Virus record (IMG/VR): IMGVR_UViG_3300037882_000231
Location: 1 to 64,000 of that record
DNA length: 64,000 nucleotides
From: a virus
Reading direction: 5' to 3' (one strand)
In this document: piece after piece, positions 1 to 5,170 of the stretch
Layout of the letters: each line of letters opens with the position of its first letter
Numbering within the stretch: position 1 is the stretch's first letter
Notes under the pieces: model-generated
The model's input: the letters and a program-made list of their open reading frames with translations, nothing else
The model's database searches: none
What the model was told of the DNA's origin: nothing
Program-made: the position numbers and the translations under genes

Positions 1-3
1 CCG

Positions 4-78
4 TACCGAGAGAGGGATTCGAACCCATCAACCTGTCGTGCTTGAAACGACCGCCTCTACCAATTGGGCTACCCCGGC
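4..78 (-). tRNA. tRNA with CAA anticodon (Leu-like)
   Basis: On the minus strand a cloverleaf can be drawn. The acceptor pairs GCCGGGG with TCTCGGT (three G-U pairs), the D-arm has a 3-bp stem and a GG-containing loop, and the anticodon stem GTCGT/ACGAC is perfect with loop TTCAAGC, giving anticodon CAA (codon UUG, Leu). The T-loop is TTCGAAT. The variable loop is only about 6 nt, whereas leucine tRNAs normally have a long variable arm, and two of the five T-stem pairs are mismatched. It is therefore either an atypical or a decaying tRNA. No CCA is encoded. A strong promoter lies about 10 bases upstream. Confidence 0.65.
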
Positions 79-88
79 TTAGAACACT

Positions 89-117
89 AGTCTATCAGAT
101 TTTCGTATGCTTGTCAA
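89..117 (-). promoter_or_regulatory. TTGACA-type promoter before the Leu-like tRNA
   Basis: The minus strand reads TTGACA (112-117), 17 nt, then TAGACT (89-94). The spacer ends in TGA, giving an extended -10. It lies over the 3' end of the upstream small gene and points at the tRNA at 4-78. Confidence 0.7.
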
Positions 118-325
118 GTAGTTCTTCGTAAACATCGCGCCGGTACCAAGTGTTAACACCGATACCGCCGACCTTCCTCTGACAGAAAACCCATTCCAAA
201 CCACAAACATCACATAGCCAAACTGCTCCATTTGGGGCCCCCCAATAGCCAAGTTCCTTATTGCGATGATTCTCACAAGAGTGGTCATCGGGTAATGGTT
301 CAAAAATTTCACCTGTGAGTGGCAT
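95..325 (-). CDS. Small Cys/His protein of unknown function
   Basis: 76 residues. It holds a putative zinc site, Cys-x2-His near the N-terminus (DHSCENH) and Cys-x2-Cys in the middle (LCDVCG), a pattern typical of small phage zinc-ribbon proteins; the function is unknown. Two ATG codons stand side by side. The second (325) is preferred because AAAGGAG then sits 5 nt upstream. The ribosome site directly abuts the 3' end of the Ile tRNA, so this mRNA probably starts with the tRNA precursor. Its last codons overlap the promoter of the next tRNA. Confidence 0.65.
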   Translation of the reverse strand: MPLTGEIFEPLPDDHSCENHRNKELGYWGAPNGAVWLCDVCGLEWVFCQRKVGGIGVNTWYRRDVYEELLDKHTKI

Positions 326-338
326 CATTTCTCCTTTG

Positions 339-413
339 TACGCCGGGTGGGATTTGAACCCACGACCTTCACCTTATAAGAGTGCTTCCAAAACCAGACT
401 AGGATACCGGCGC
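339..413 (-). tRNA. tRNA-Ile (UAU anticodon)
   Basis: Minus-strand cloverleaf: acceptor GCGCCGG/CCGGCGT (one G-U pair), D-stem TCC/GGA, anticodon stem CACT/GGTG closing loop CTTATAA (anticodon UAU, codon AUA), and a perfect T-stem GTGGG/CCCAC around TTCAAAT. The discriminator is A and no full CCA is encoded. AUA is a rare codon in GC-rich actinobacteria, so carrying this tRNA fits a phage with a lower GC content than its host. Confidence 0.85.
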
Positions 414-422
414 TAGATTAGA

Positions 423-647
423 CTAAGGCCATAGTATCACAGCACGAGTTACATCTTCTGGATCGTAGAACTCTGGGATATCAACAGGATTGACGGCCTC
501 AACTTCCCATCCAGTATCAGAAACAAATGATTCTGAGTCAACCTCTGTCAAGCGATGGTGGCTATTTCCCTCTTCATCTGATGAAAGATAGACCTCCAAC
601 TCATCGTCCAAGCCTTCCAAGGCTACCTTAAGTTCACCGACGTTCAT
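423..647 (-). CDS. Conserved-type small acidic phage protein, unknown function
   Basis: 74 residues, strongly acidic, starting MNVGELKVALEGLDDELEVY. This opening resembles a family of small phage proteins that begin with a short helix followed by a beta-rich acidic body and have no known activity. Its ATG overlaps the stop of the upstream gene in ATGA, so it is translationally coupled to a five-gene run (423-1491). The 3' end stops 10 bases before the Ile tRNA, suggesting cotranscription with it. Confidence 0.7.
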   Translation of the reverse strand: MNVGELKVALEGLDDELEVYLSSDEEGNSHHRLTEVDSESFVSDTGWEVEAVNPVDIPEFYDPEDVTRAVILWP

Positions 648-859
648 CGTTGGTGAACCTCCTCTACCTTTTGTGAAAGCGCCTGGATCAGGTGAGCCAA
701 ATAGAATGGGCTAGTTACCACCTGACCCTTTCTACCGATTCTCTCAAACCCTCCACACTCACACACAGACTTGTGTTCTGTGTAATAATCAATGGAGTGT
801 CCGTACCCTGCCGCAGATGCCTGAAATTCAATCTGAGACAACTCGTGTCCAGCAATCAT
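644..859 (-). CDS. Small protein with CxCxG motif, unknown function
   Basis: 71 residues with a central VCECGGFERIG segment that looks like half a zinc knuckle, then a hydrophobic helix (PFYLAHLIQAL). No family is recognised. The start overlaps the stop of the upstream gene by 4 nt (ATGA), as does its own stop with the next gene, so it belongs to the coupled operon 423-1491. Confidence 0.65.
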   Translation of the reverse strand: MIAGHELSQIEFQASAAGYGHSIDYYTEHKSVCECGGFERIGRKGQVVTSPFYLAHLIQALSQKVEEVHQR

Positions 860-1026
860 CGGTAGCGGGCCTTCAACTGCGGCTCAAGACCAGCCCTCAC
901 AAGGGCCTGGTAAGCCTCTCCAAAAGCCTTCTCTACACCTGTGGCAGACTTTCCAGAAGCACCGTCAAGGCGCTTCCGTGCCGCGCGGTAGGTGGCATAC
1001 AACCTGTCCTTCTCGTCGTCAGTCAT
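856..1026 (-). CDS. Small helical protein, unknown function
   Basis: 56 residues, charged and probably all helical (TDDEKDRLYATYRAARKRL). The start at 1026 is chosen because AAGGAGAGGGA precedes that ATG and the longer reading would run far into the gene upstream. It overlaps the stop of the upstream gene by 8 nt. Function unknown. Confidence 0.6.
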   Translation of the reverse strand: MTDDEKDRLYATYRAARKRLDGASGKSATGVEKAFGEAYQALVRAGLEPQLKARYR

Positions 1027-1249
1027 TCCCTCTCCTTCTGATTTCATTAAGCGTAGTAAGCGTGTTTGTAGAATACTCAACGGCAAAGGTGAACATCACC
1101 GCTAGATCCTCTGGGTGCCAGCGCTGCGCTACAGCCTTGCTGTCCTGGTTCTGTGATACACAACTGTAAATGATTTCTGCAAACTCATCAACAGTGAGAT
1201 AGTAATCATTTAGCGGTAGCGGATTGCTGTCATTTTCTGGCACGTTCAT
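1019..1249 (-). CDS. Small protein of unknown function
   Basis: 76 residues, acidic N-terminal half and basic C-terminus (NEIRRRGND). No motif recognised. ATGA overlap with the upstream gene; its 3' end carries the ribosome-binding site of the next gene, so translation of the two is linked. Confidence 0.65.
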   Translation of the reverse strand: MNVPENDSNPLPLNDYYLTVDEFAEIIYSCVSQNQDSKAVAQRWHPEDLAVMFTFAVEYSTNTLTTLNEIRRRGND

Positions 1250-1491
1250 CGCTCGCCTCTTTCTGTATCAACGTATCGCGTTTCAGGAGTGACTCTACCA
1301 AAACGATTCTTCTTCACGTTACCATTAGAGTGAATGAAGATGGCTGCATCCTTAAAGTCATACTCATTCGGCAAGTTAGGGATGTCTGGAACGATAACGA
1401 CGTTTCCCTGATATACATACACCCTGTATAAACCCATATCGCACATATCATCATAGGTTGCTGTGCGGGAGGTTGAATGAGTCAATTGCAT
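1246..1491 (-). CDS. Small protein of unknown function downstream of the tmRNA
   Basis: 81 residues, mostly predicted beta strand with several Tyr and Val residues (YRVYVYQGNVVIVPD). No family recognised. The ATG at 1491 follows AAGGATCATGTT. The gene begins 21 bases after the tmRNA 3' end and no separate promoter is visible, so its mRNA is probably released when the tmRNA 3' end is processed. Confidence 0.65.
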   Translation of the reverse strand: MQLTHSTSRTATYDDMCDMGLYRVYVYQGNVVIVPDIPNLPNEYDFKDAAIFIHSNGNVKKNRFGRVTPETRYVDTERGER

Positions 1492-1512
1492 AACATGATC
1501 CTTATCGTTGTC

Positions 1513-1827
1513 TGGTGGAGGTGGGAGGATTCGAACCTCCGTCTTACATCGTTAAATCTTGAGAGATACAGGCTTGCCATTTTTAGTTGGCTCTATCGTA
1601 CATCTTGTCGCTTTGAAACCGTACATTTTGTCGCTTGCAACTTTCTGTTCCAAAGCAGTTGCCGCTCGTCACAACTCAGACGGTTGCGAGGGATGCCTCG
1701 GCAAGAATTGCTTCTGCCTCAGCGACTACATCATAGTTTGCATTTATTGTTTGTTTGGTCTTTTGAGAGATTCCACTCTGCCTGCCCTTTCGGACCTTCA
1801 CGGATGCAATCGATACCTGGCACCCCC
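1513..1827 (-). ncRNA. ssrA: tmRNA (transfer-messenger RNA)
   Basis: 315 nt. The 5' end GGGGGTG pairs over 7 bp with the 3' end CACCTCC, followed by discriminator A and an encoded CCA. Pair 3-70 is G-U, the alanine identity element. The 3' part has a T-arm GGAGG-TTCGAAT-CCTCC and the 5' part has the conserved-looking GG..TCGATTGCA stretch. An internal frame at 1741-1676 starts GCA AAC TAT GAT and ends GTC TGA, giving a 21-residue tag ANYDVVAEAE... ending EASLATV. tmRNA rescues stalled ribosomes together with SmpB, here presumably the host's, since no smpB gene was seen. Phage tmRNAs are known in some actinophages. The tag lacks the usual ALAA end. Confidence 0.92.
1676..1741 (-). other. tmRNA tag reading frame
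   Basis: Resume codon GCA (1739-1741) to stop TGA (1676-1678), 21 codons, inside the tmRNA. The tag is rich in Ala and Glu and ends Leu-Ala-Thr-Val rather than Leu-Ala-Ala. The end residues decide which protease recognises tagged proteins, so this tag may direct them differently from the host tag. Confidence 0.75.
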
Positions 1828-1837
1828 TTGTCCCACT

Positions 1838-1866
1838 AGTATATCACCAATGGGCTATTCTGTCAA
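1838..1866 (-). promoter_or_regulatory. Promoter of the tmRNA
   Basis: TTGACA (1861-1866), 17-nt spacer ending TGA, TATACT (1838-1843). The expected transcription start is within a few bases of the mature tmRNA 5' end at 1827, so little 5' trimming is needed. The -35 box is embedded in the last codons of the upstream gene. Confidence 0.8.
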
Positions 1867-2181
1867 GCCGTCTTTGAATTTACGAGGCTTCCAGTTGGAA
1901 TACACAGGAGTCGTAGCCCTCTCAAGCGAGGCGGCGAGGGACTCATTAGTGTCGATAACCTGGTTCAGCATCTTCTGCAAATCGGCTGCATCAGCAGCGT
2001 CGCGTGCCAGGTTGCGAAGGAACGACGCAGGACTTTCGCCCTCTACCCGACCAACGTCATCGGCATTGAGTTCCCATCTTTTCACGGCCTCCCGTGCAAG
2101 GTCACGCTCAACGGTGAGTTTTGTGACAGTGTTCTCAAGGATTTCGATACGCTTCTTATAGTAAGACTCTGTTGCTTTCAT
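1855..2181 (-). CDS. Coiled-coil protein of unknown function
   Basis: 108 residues. The first 40 residues form a heptad-rich helix (KKRIEILENTVTKLTVERDL) and the rest looks helical too. No enzyme motif. ATG at 2181 follows AAGGTGGACTAATT and lies 2 bases after the macro-domain gene, so the two are probably one transcript. Its 3' end holds the tmRNA promoter. Confidence 0.65.
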   Translation of the reverse strand: MKATESYYKKRIEILENTVTKLTVERDLAREAVKRWELNADDVGRVEGESPASFLRNLARDAADAADLQKMLNQVIDTNESLAASLERATTPVYSNWKPRKFKDGLTE

Positions 2182-2183
2182 AA

Positions 2184-2669
2184 TTAGTCCACCTTATCAA
2201 AAACTGTGAGAATGAAGGTATCTTCCTTATAGCAGGACATAATGCCTCTTAGTTCTAGTTCTAGGATCTCATCTTCGATGCCGCCGATGCCGCAGCCAAT
2301 CCATGGCATACTCATCTTGTTAATTCCCCTGTCAACAAGGAAATTAATAGATCGAATAACTCCCGCAGAGATAAGTTCAATCTTGGCGTTGGCACCTGGC
2401 TCTACCTGGGAGAAGATATTCATGACGTACTGGCCTTGCTTGACCTTCCACGGCATAACGCGCATATCAGACACAGCATCATGCTCGCATAAAGCCTTGT
2501 AGGTTCCGTACATGACGGGGAACTTGTCTCGGAACTCCTTTGCGATCCCCGCGCCCATGACGCCACGCATATTGACGCCATGGGCGATAGCGGAATCTGT
2601 GGAGTAAAAGAGATCACCCTGTACGAAGTGAATTCCAGGCCCCTCGTTAGGACCACTCCACCGTGCCAT
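2184..2669 (-). CDS. Macro-domain protein (ADP-ribose-1''-phosphate phosphatase-like)
   Basis: 161 residues, the size of a single macro domain. Visible landmarks are GDL (18-20), HGVN and GVMGAGIA (30-43, the ADP-ribose loop with Asn33) and PWIGCGIGG (122-130, the second ligand loop). Family members bind ADP-ribose; the small Appr-1-p phosphatase group removes the 1''-phosphate formed during tRNA-end repair and others remove ADP-ribose from proteins or nucleic acids. Start and upstream stop overlap as TGATG. It lies in a run with a HAD phosphatase gene upstream and the tmRNA downstream, which favours an RNA-repair role, though countering an ADP-ribosylating host defence is equally possible. 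Confidence 0.85.
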   Translation of the reverse strand: MARWSGPNEGPGIHFVQGDLFYSTDSAIAHGVNMRGVMGAGIAKEFRDKFPVMYGTYKALCEHDAVSDMRVMPWKVKQGQYVMNIFSQVEPGANAKIELISAGVIRSINFLVDRGINKMSMPWIGCGIGGIEDEILELELRGIMSCYKEDTFILTVFDKVD

Positions 2670-3106
2670 CAGAAGATGGTGAGGCCCTGAGCCTCTGCCG
2701 CAGCAGCGATAAGACCGATCTGGTCTGCGGGTCCACTGATGGAAACCGTAGCCATTTCAACAGGCGCAACCGGCTTGGGTGTGGCACGAACGTAGTCACG
2801 CAGTTCATTCCACAGGTGACCAGGCGATCCTCCCTGGGAGAGGTCAGCGTAGAAGTCCTCTGCAACATCGGAATCCACTTCGTAGGAATACTCATCCCCA
2901 CGGTGCGTCGTCACGACGATCAGACTCTTGTTTTCTTCAATTGCACGGAACTTAAACTGTCGAACAACACTCGACTCTTCAATCTCTGGAATGTACCAGG
3001 GCTTCCCAAAGACGGACTCGCTCTGTGTGGGCGTGAACGTAACAGTGGTACCCTCGGTGGAGCCAGAGGTCTTAGCGTGCTTGCCCGTAGGCCAAATGGT
3101 GATCAT
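2669..3106 (-). CDS. Unknown protein, possible KTSC-like segment
   Basis: 145 residues. The ATG at 3106 follows CGAAAGGACACACC, and a promoter at 3135-3163 reads into it, which rules out the longer reading to 3202. Residues around 65-105 (Tyr-x-Tyr-x-Val ... Leu-Ser-x-Gly-Gly ... Trp-Asn-x-Leu-Arg-Asp-Tyr) faintly resemble the KTSC domain, often linked to RNA-related proteins. The C-terminus is Ala-rich. Coupled to the macro-domain gene. Function unknown. Confidence 0.6.
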   Translation of the reverse strand: MITIWPTGKHAKTSGSTEGTTVTFTPTQSESVFGKPWYIPEIEESSVVRQFKFRAIEENKSLIVVTTHRGDEYSYEVDSDVAEDFYADLSQGGSPGHLWNELRDYVRATPKPVAPVEMATVSISGPADQIGLIAAAAEAQGLTIF

Positions 3107-3134
3107 GGTGTGTCCTTTCGTTGTCGGTAAGAGT

Positions 3135-3163
3135 AGTCTATCAGAGTAGAGCAGCGTTGTCAA
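3135..3163 (-). promoter_or_regulatory. Promoter for the 3106-1855 gene group
   Basis: TTGACA (3158-3163), 17-nt spacer ending TGA, TAGACT (3135-3140). It lies in the 3' end of the HAD gene and starts a transcript with a short leader carrying AAAGGA. Its two boxes match those of the promoter at 89-117 exactly. Confidence 0.75.
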
Positions 3164-3650
3164 GCAGTTCTTCTCTGGTGATCTCAGTCTCTTTGAGATC
3201 ACGGTCCCATCCTGGGACCACTACTGTCGGAATGTTGTTCTCCTGCCACATGGTGATAATGGCCGGGTTGTCATCGAACGCAAGGATCGGGTCGTACCCA
3301 ACAGCCCTGATGCGCTCAAGCAGTTCTTGTTTGATTTCGTAGTCAGGGCGGAAGTCTCCGTTGGTACGCATGTAGATATCGTCAAACGGAACTTCTTTCT
3401 CAACCAGCCATACCAGGGTGTGATAGAACCACTTTTCCTGGCGGGCCGTAACGATGAGGACAGCATACCCTTCGGCTGCCAACTTCCTTGCCCTGTCTGC
3501 CACCCATTCATGGGGAGGGCAATCCACAGAGTTAGAGTGGAACGACTCAAAGTCCTTCTTGCCCTTTGGCTTTTGTAGATAGTGTCTGATGCTTGATACG
3601 TCACATAGGGTGCCGTCCATATCAAAGATTACTGCCTCTGCTAGTTCCAT
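3141..3650 (-). CDS. HAD-family phosphatase, polynucleotide 3'-phosphatase-like
   Basis: 169 residues. HAD motif I is F-D10-M-D12-G-T, motif II is V-T68-A-R, Lys107 lies in a RPDYEIK segment and motif III is F-D126-D127-N. This arrangement, including the MRTNGDFRPDYEIK-type stretch, is that of the phosphatase half of T4 polynucleotide kinase and related stand-alone phage enzymes, which strip 3'-phosphates from RNA or DNA ends. No kinase or RNA ligase is fused or adjacent. A strong site AAAGGAGGCAACC precedes the ATG. It lies just downstream of a CAU tRNA, fitting a tRNA-repair role by inference. Confidence 0.85.
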   Translation of the reverse strand: MELAEAVIFDMDGTLCDVSSIRHYLQKPKGKKDFESFHSNSVDCPPHEWVADRARKLAAEGYAVLIVTARQEKWFYHTLVWLVEKEVPFDDIYMRTNGDFRPDYEIKQELLERIRAVGYDPILAFDDNPAIITMWQENNIPTVVVPGWDRDLKETEITREELLDNAALL

Positions 3651-3669
3651 GGTTGCCTCCTTTCTTAGG

Positions 3670-3739
3670 TCGCTCTACTTGGATTTGAACCAAGCCCCAC
3701 ACCTTATGAGAGTGTCTGGCACACCAGTGCCCTAGAGCG
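3670..3739 (-). tRNA. tRNA with CAU anticodon (Met or lysidine-Ile)
   Basis: Acceptor CGCTCTA/TAGAGCG is fully paired, T-stem CTTGG/CCAAG around TTCAAAT is perfect, anticodon stem ACACT/GGTGT closes loop CTCATAA (anticodon CAU). It is only 70 nt: the D-arm GGCAC/GTGCC closes a 4-nt loop and the variable loop is short. C1 is paired with G72, unlike an initiator tRNA, so it is elongator Met or an AUA-reading Ile tRNA after lysidine modification. The 3' end reads A-CC. Confidence 0.8.
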
Positions 3740-3742
3740 GTA

Positions 3743-3779
3743 GTGGCCCTGCCAAGGCGTGAGATCAAGGCAGGGACAC
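3743..3779 (-). other. Hairpin between promoter and CAU tRNA
   Basis: GTG-x-CCCTGCC pairs with GGCAGGG-x-CAC (10 pairs with one mismatch, 15-nt loop). It sits in the 5' leader of the tRNA precursor, directly after the promoter at 3786-3814. It could mark an RNase site or stabilise the leader; it is not followed by a T-run, so it is not a standard terminator. Confidence 0.5.
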
Positions 3780-3785
3780 AGAGCA

Positions 3786-3814
3786 ATCATAGCACAGATT
3801 GCCCATGATGTCAA
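3786..3814 (-). promoter_or_regulatory. Promoter for the CAU tRNA and HAD gene
   Basis: TTGACA (3809-3814), 17-nt spacer ending TGC, TATGAT (3786-3791). It overlaps the stop of the upstream gene and reads into the leader hairpin, the tRNA and the HAD gene. Confidence 0.75.
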
Positions 3815-4011
3815 TACGAAATCTGGTCCCCAACCTTGTCCAAGGTCATGAAGTGATACCTGATCTTACCATTGACATCTTCGTACTGAATCCTCAACAG
3901 TTCATGGATTCTGCTAACGCGGATCACACGAACCGCTGGCACAGCGTTATACTTTAGGAGCCAGAAGGCTACGCGCTCGCGTGGGTCACTTACTGTTGCC
4001 ACCTGTGACAC
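3811..4011 (-). CDS. Small protein of unknown function
   Basis: 66 residues, amphipathic with many Val and Arg (VPAVRVIRVSRIHELLRIQY). No family recognised. The GTG at 4011 follows AAGGGCGG and overlaps the upstream gene by 26 nt; a second GTG at 4002 is possible. Confidence 0.55.
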   Translation of the reverse strand: MSQVATVSDPRERVAFWLLKYNAVPAVRVIRVSRIHELLRIQYEDVNGKIRYHFMTLDKVGDQISY

Positions 4012-4225
4012 CCGCCCTTACCCAACTGGATACCACGGCCCAGCCAATGAGTCCAATCGAAACCGACTGCCAGAAGCCAAGCGAGCCGCCGATGATGCCC
4101 TGTTCGAACAGGATTTCAGCAACGATCATAATACCCCAGCCCTGCGCTAGCGCGCCAATCGCAAAGAGGATTACGAGCACAACCAGGATGCCTACGACGG
4201 CAGCCGTGTCTCTTGTCTTAGTCAT
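3986..4225 (-). CDS. Small membrane protein, two transmembrane segments
   Basis: 79 residues. Hydrophobic stretches at about 9-30 and 50-68 separated by a short polar turn suggest two membrane spans. ATG at 4225 follows AGAAGGGTAATACA. It is paired with the larger membrane gene upstream. A small holin-like role can be imagined but there is no endolysin beside it, so no function is assigned. Confidence 0.65.
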   Translation of the reverse strand: MTKTRDTAAVVGILVVLVILFAIGALAQGWGIMIVAEILFEQGIIGGSLGFWQSVSIGLIGWAVVSSWVRAGVTGGNSK

Positions 4226-4229
4226 TGTA

Positions 4230-4607
4230 TTACCCTTCTGCTAGAAAGATGACCGCACAGATCACCGAATAAACGAGGAGTGGTGCCCATGAGAAGGGGT
4301 TACCACTCAGGATTACAACTATAGCAGCCTCGTACAGGAATGTCAAGCAAAGTGTGAGAAACACCCACTGACTAGAGTTCTTGGGTCGCCTGAGGCTAGT
4401 TGCCTCCCAAACGAGGCCTACGAAGGCGGCGAGTAGTTGAATTGTTCCCACAACCGCTGCGCTTACCGCAAGGGTCGGGCCTGCGCCAATAGATGAGATA
4501 AGCATCGTGTTATCCCCCTGCAAGGCGATGTTAACGAGGCCATAGAAGATGGTTGTTACATACAGGACAACTCTAATTGACTTTAGGGACGCGCCGTGGC
4601 TAGCCAT
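4230..4607 (-). CDS. Membrane protein with about four transmembrane segments
   Basis: 125 residues with hydrophobic stretches near 12-32, 45-70, 82-100 and 105-122 and a basic loop RRPKNSS between the second and third. No family is recognised. The ATG overlaps the thioredoxin gene by 8 nt. A promoter-like sequence lies inside it (4318-4346). Confidence 0.65.
   Translation of the reverse strand: MASHGASLKSIRVVLYVTTIFYGLVNIALQGDNTMLISSIGAGPTLAVSAAVVGTIQLLAAFVGLVWEATSLRRPKNSSQWVFLTLCLTFLYEAAIVVILSGNPFSWAPLLVYSVICAVIFLAEG
4318..4346 (-). promoter_or_regulatory. Possible internal promoter inside the membrane-protein gene
   Basis: TTGACA (4341-4346), 17-nt spacer ending TGC, TATAGT (4318-4323). 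It matches the other promoters of this region closely although it lies in coding sequence. If active it would drive the small membrane gene at 3986-4225 separately. Confidence 0.5.
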
Positions 4608-4878
4608 TTTCTAGGTTAAGGAGACGCTCAATCTCCAAAGACATTGAGGCCGACTGGCGAGAGGTAATCCAATGATCTACCCCGTCAACTGTGGCGATAA
4701 TGGTTGGGACGGAGCGAACCCCCGCAGCAGCAGCCACGGTTGGTGCCTCTTCAACGTCCACTAGTACAAACTCCACGCCAAGTTCCGTAAGGTACCCGGT
4801 GGACACTTGCTTAAAAACAGGCTTCAATGCCTGACAAGGGCTGCACCAAGTAGCGTGATACATTGTTACCTTACTCAA
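4600..4878 (-). CDS. Thioredoxin
   Basis: 92 residues, a slightly short thioredoxin fold. The active site is W-C12-S-P-C15 and the cis-proline segment is VRSVPTI, preceded by the FVLVDVEE strand. It reduces disulfides in the cytoplasm; phage thioredoxins often serve ribonucleotide reductase, but no such enzyme lies in this window. TTG at 4878 keeps the first beta strand; an ATG five codons in with AAGGTAACA before it is an alternative. Overlaps the upstream gene by 8 nt. Confidence 0.88.
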   Translation of the reverse strand: MSKVTMYHATWCSPCQALKPVFKQVSTGYLTELGVEFVLVDVEEAPTVAAAAGVRSVPTIIATVDGVDHWITSRQSASMSLEIERLLNLENG

Positions 4879-5062
4879 TCTCTGCTACCTCCCATTCTGT
4901 TTCGATTAACTTAGGTCCGTACTTATCGGAGTGGTGACCACAGAACGTCAGAATTAACTTGTCTTTGTAGTACATGACTTGCGCCCGTACCCGACAGAAA
5001 TCACATATCTCCACACCCCACACAGGGGGAGGCGCTGTTATCGTACTCTGGTCTGTATCCAA
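4871..5062 (-). CDS. Small zinc-binding protein (CxxC...CxHH)
   Basis: 63 residues. Pattern ICDFCRVRAQVMYYKD..LTFCGHH resembles a small actinobacterial and actinophage family with a CxxC-x2-R-A front and F-C-G-H-H end (DUF7455-like, from memory). Probably a structural zinc fold; function unknown. It starts at TTG. A weak -10-like TAGAAT lies 9 nt upstream. Confidence 0.7.
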   Translation of the reverse strand: MDTDQSTITAPPPVWGVEICDFCRVRAQVMYYKDKLILTFCGHHSDKYGPKLIETEWEVAEIE

Positions 5063-5085
5063 TATTGACCTATTCTATTTTGTAA

Positions 5086-5156
5086 CCCCTCCCGCCTGTA
5101 ACTATAACCAATCCTAAGGGGCTATTCCCGCGCACGAAGGCCGGGAGCGGGAGGGG
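5086..5156 (-). repeat. Long inverted repeat in the terminase downstream gap
   Basis: The 108-base gap between the large terminase gene and the next gene holds 10-bp perfect arms, 5086-5095 and 5147-5156 (minus strand CCCCTCCCGC and GCGGGAGGGG), 51 bases apart, with further GC-rich self-complementary sequence between them. It could form a structured RNA that slows or ends transcription after the terminase genes; no U-run follows, so termination is unproven. No gene is seen in this gap. Confidence 0.45.
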
Positions 5157-5170
5157 CTGTATCCATTATA

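Noticed and set aside
79-312. Alternative 77-codon frame across the small Cys/His gene
   Set aside because: It runs antiphase to a frame with a good ribosome site and Cys motifs; it has no start signal and overlaps a promoter and tRNA.
1477-2161. Plus-strand frames across the tmRNA
   Set aside because: They are open only because the tmRNA is non-coding in that direction; no start signal.
3986-4607. Holin pair
   Set aside because: Membrane spans alone do not identify a holin and no endolysin is adjacent.
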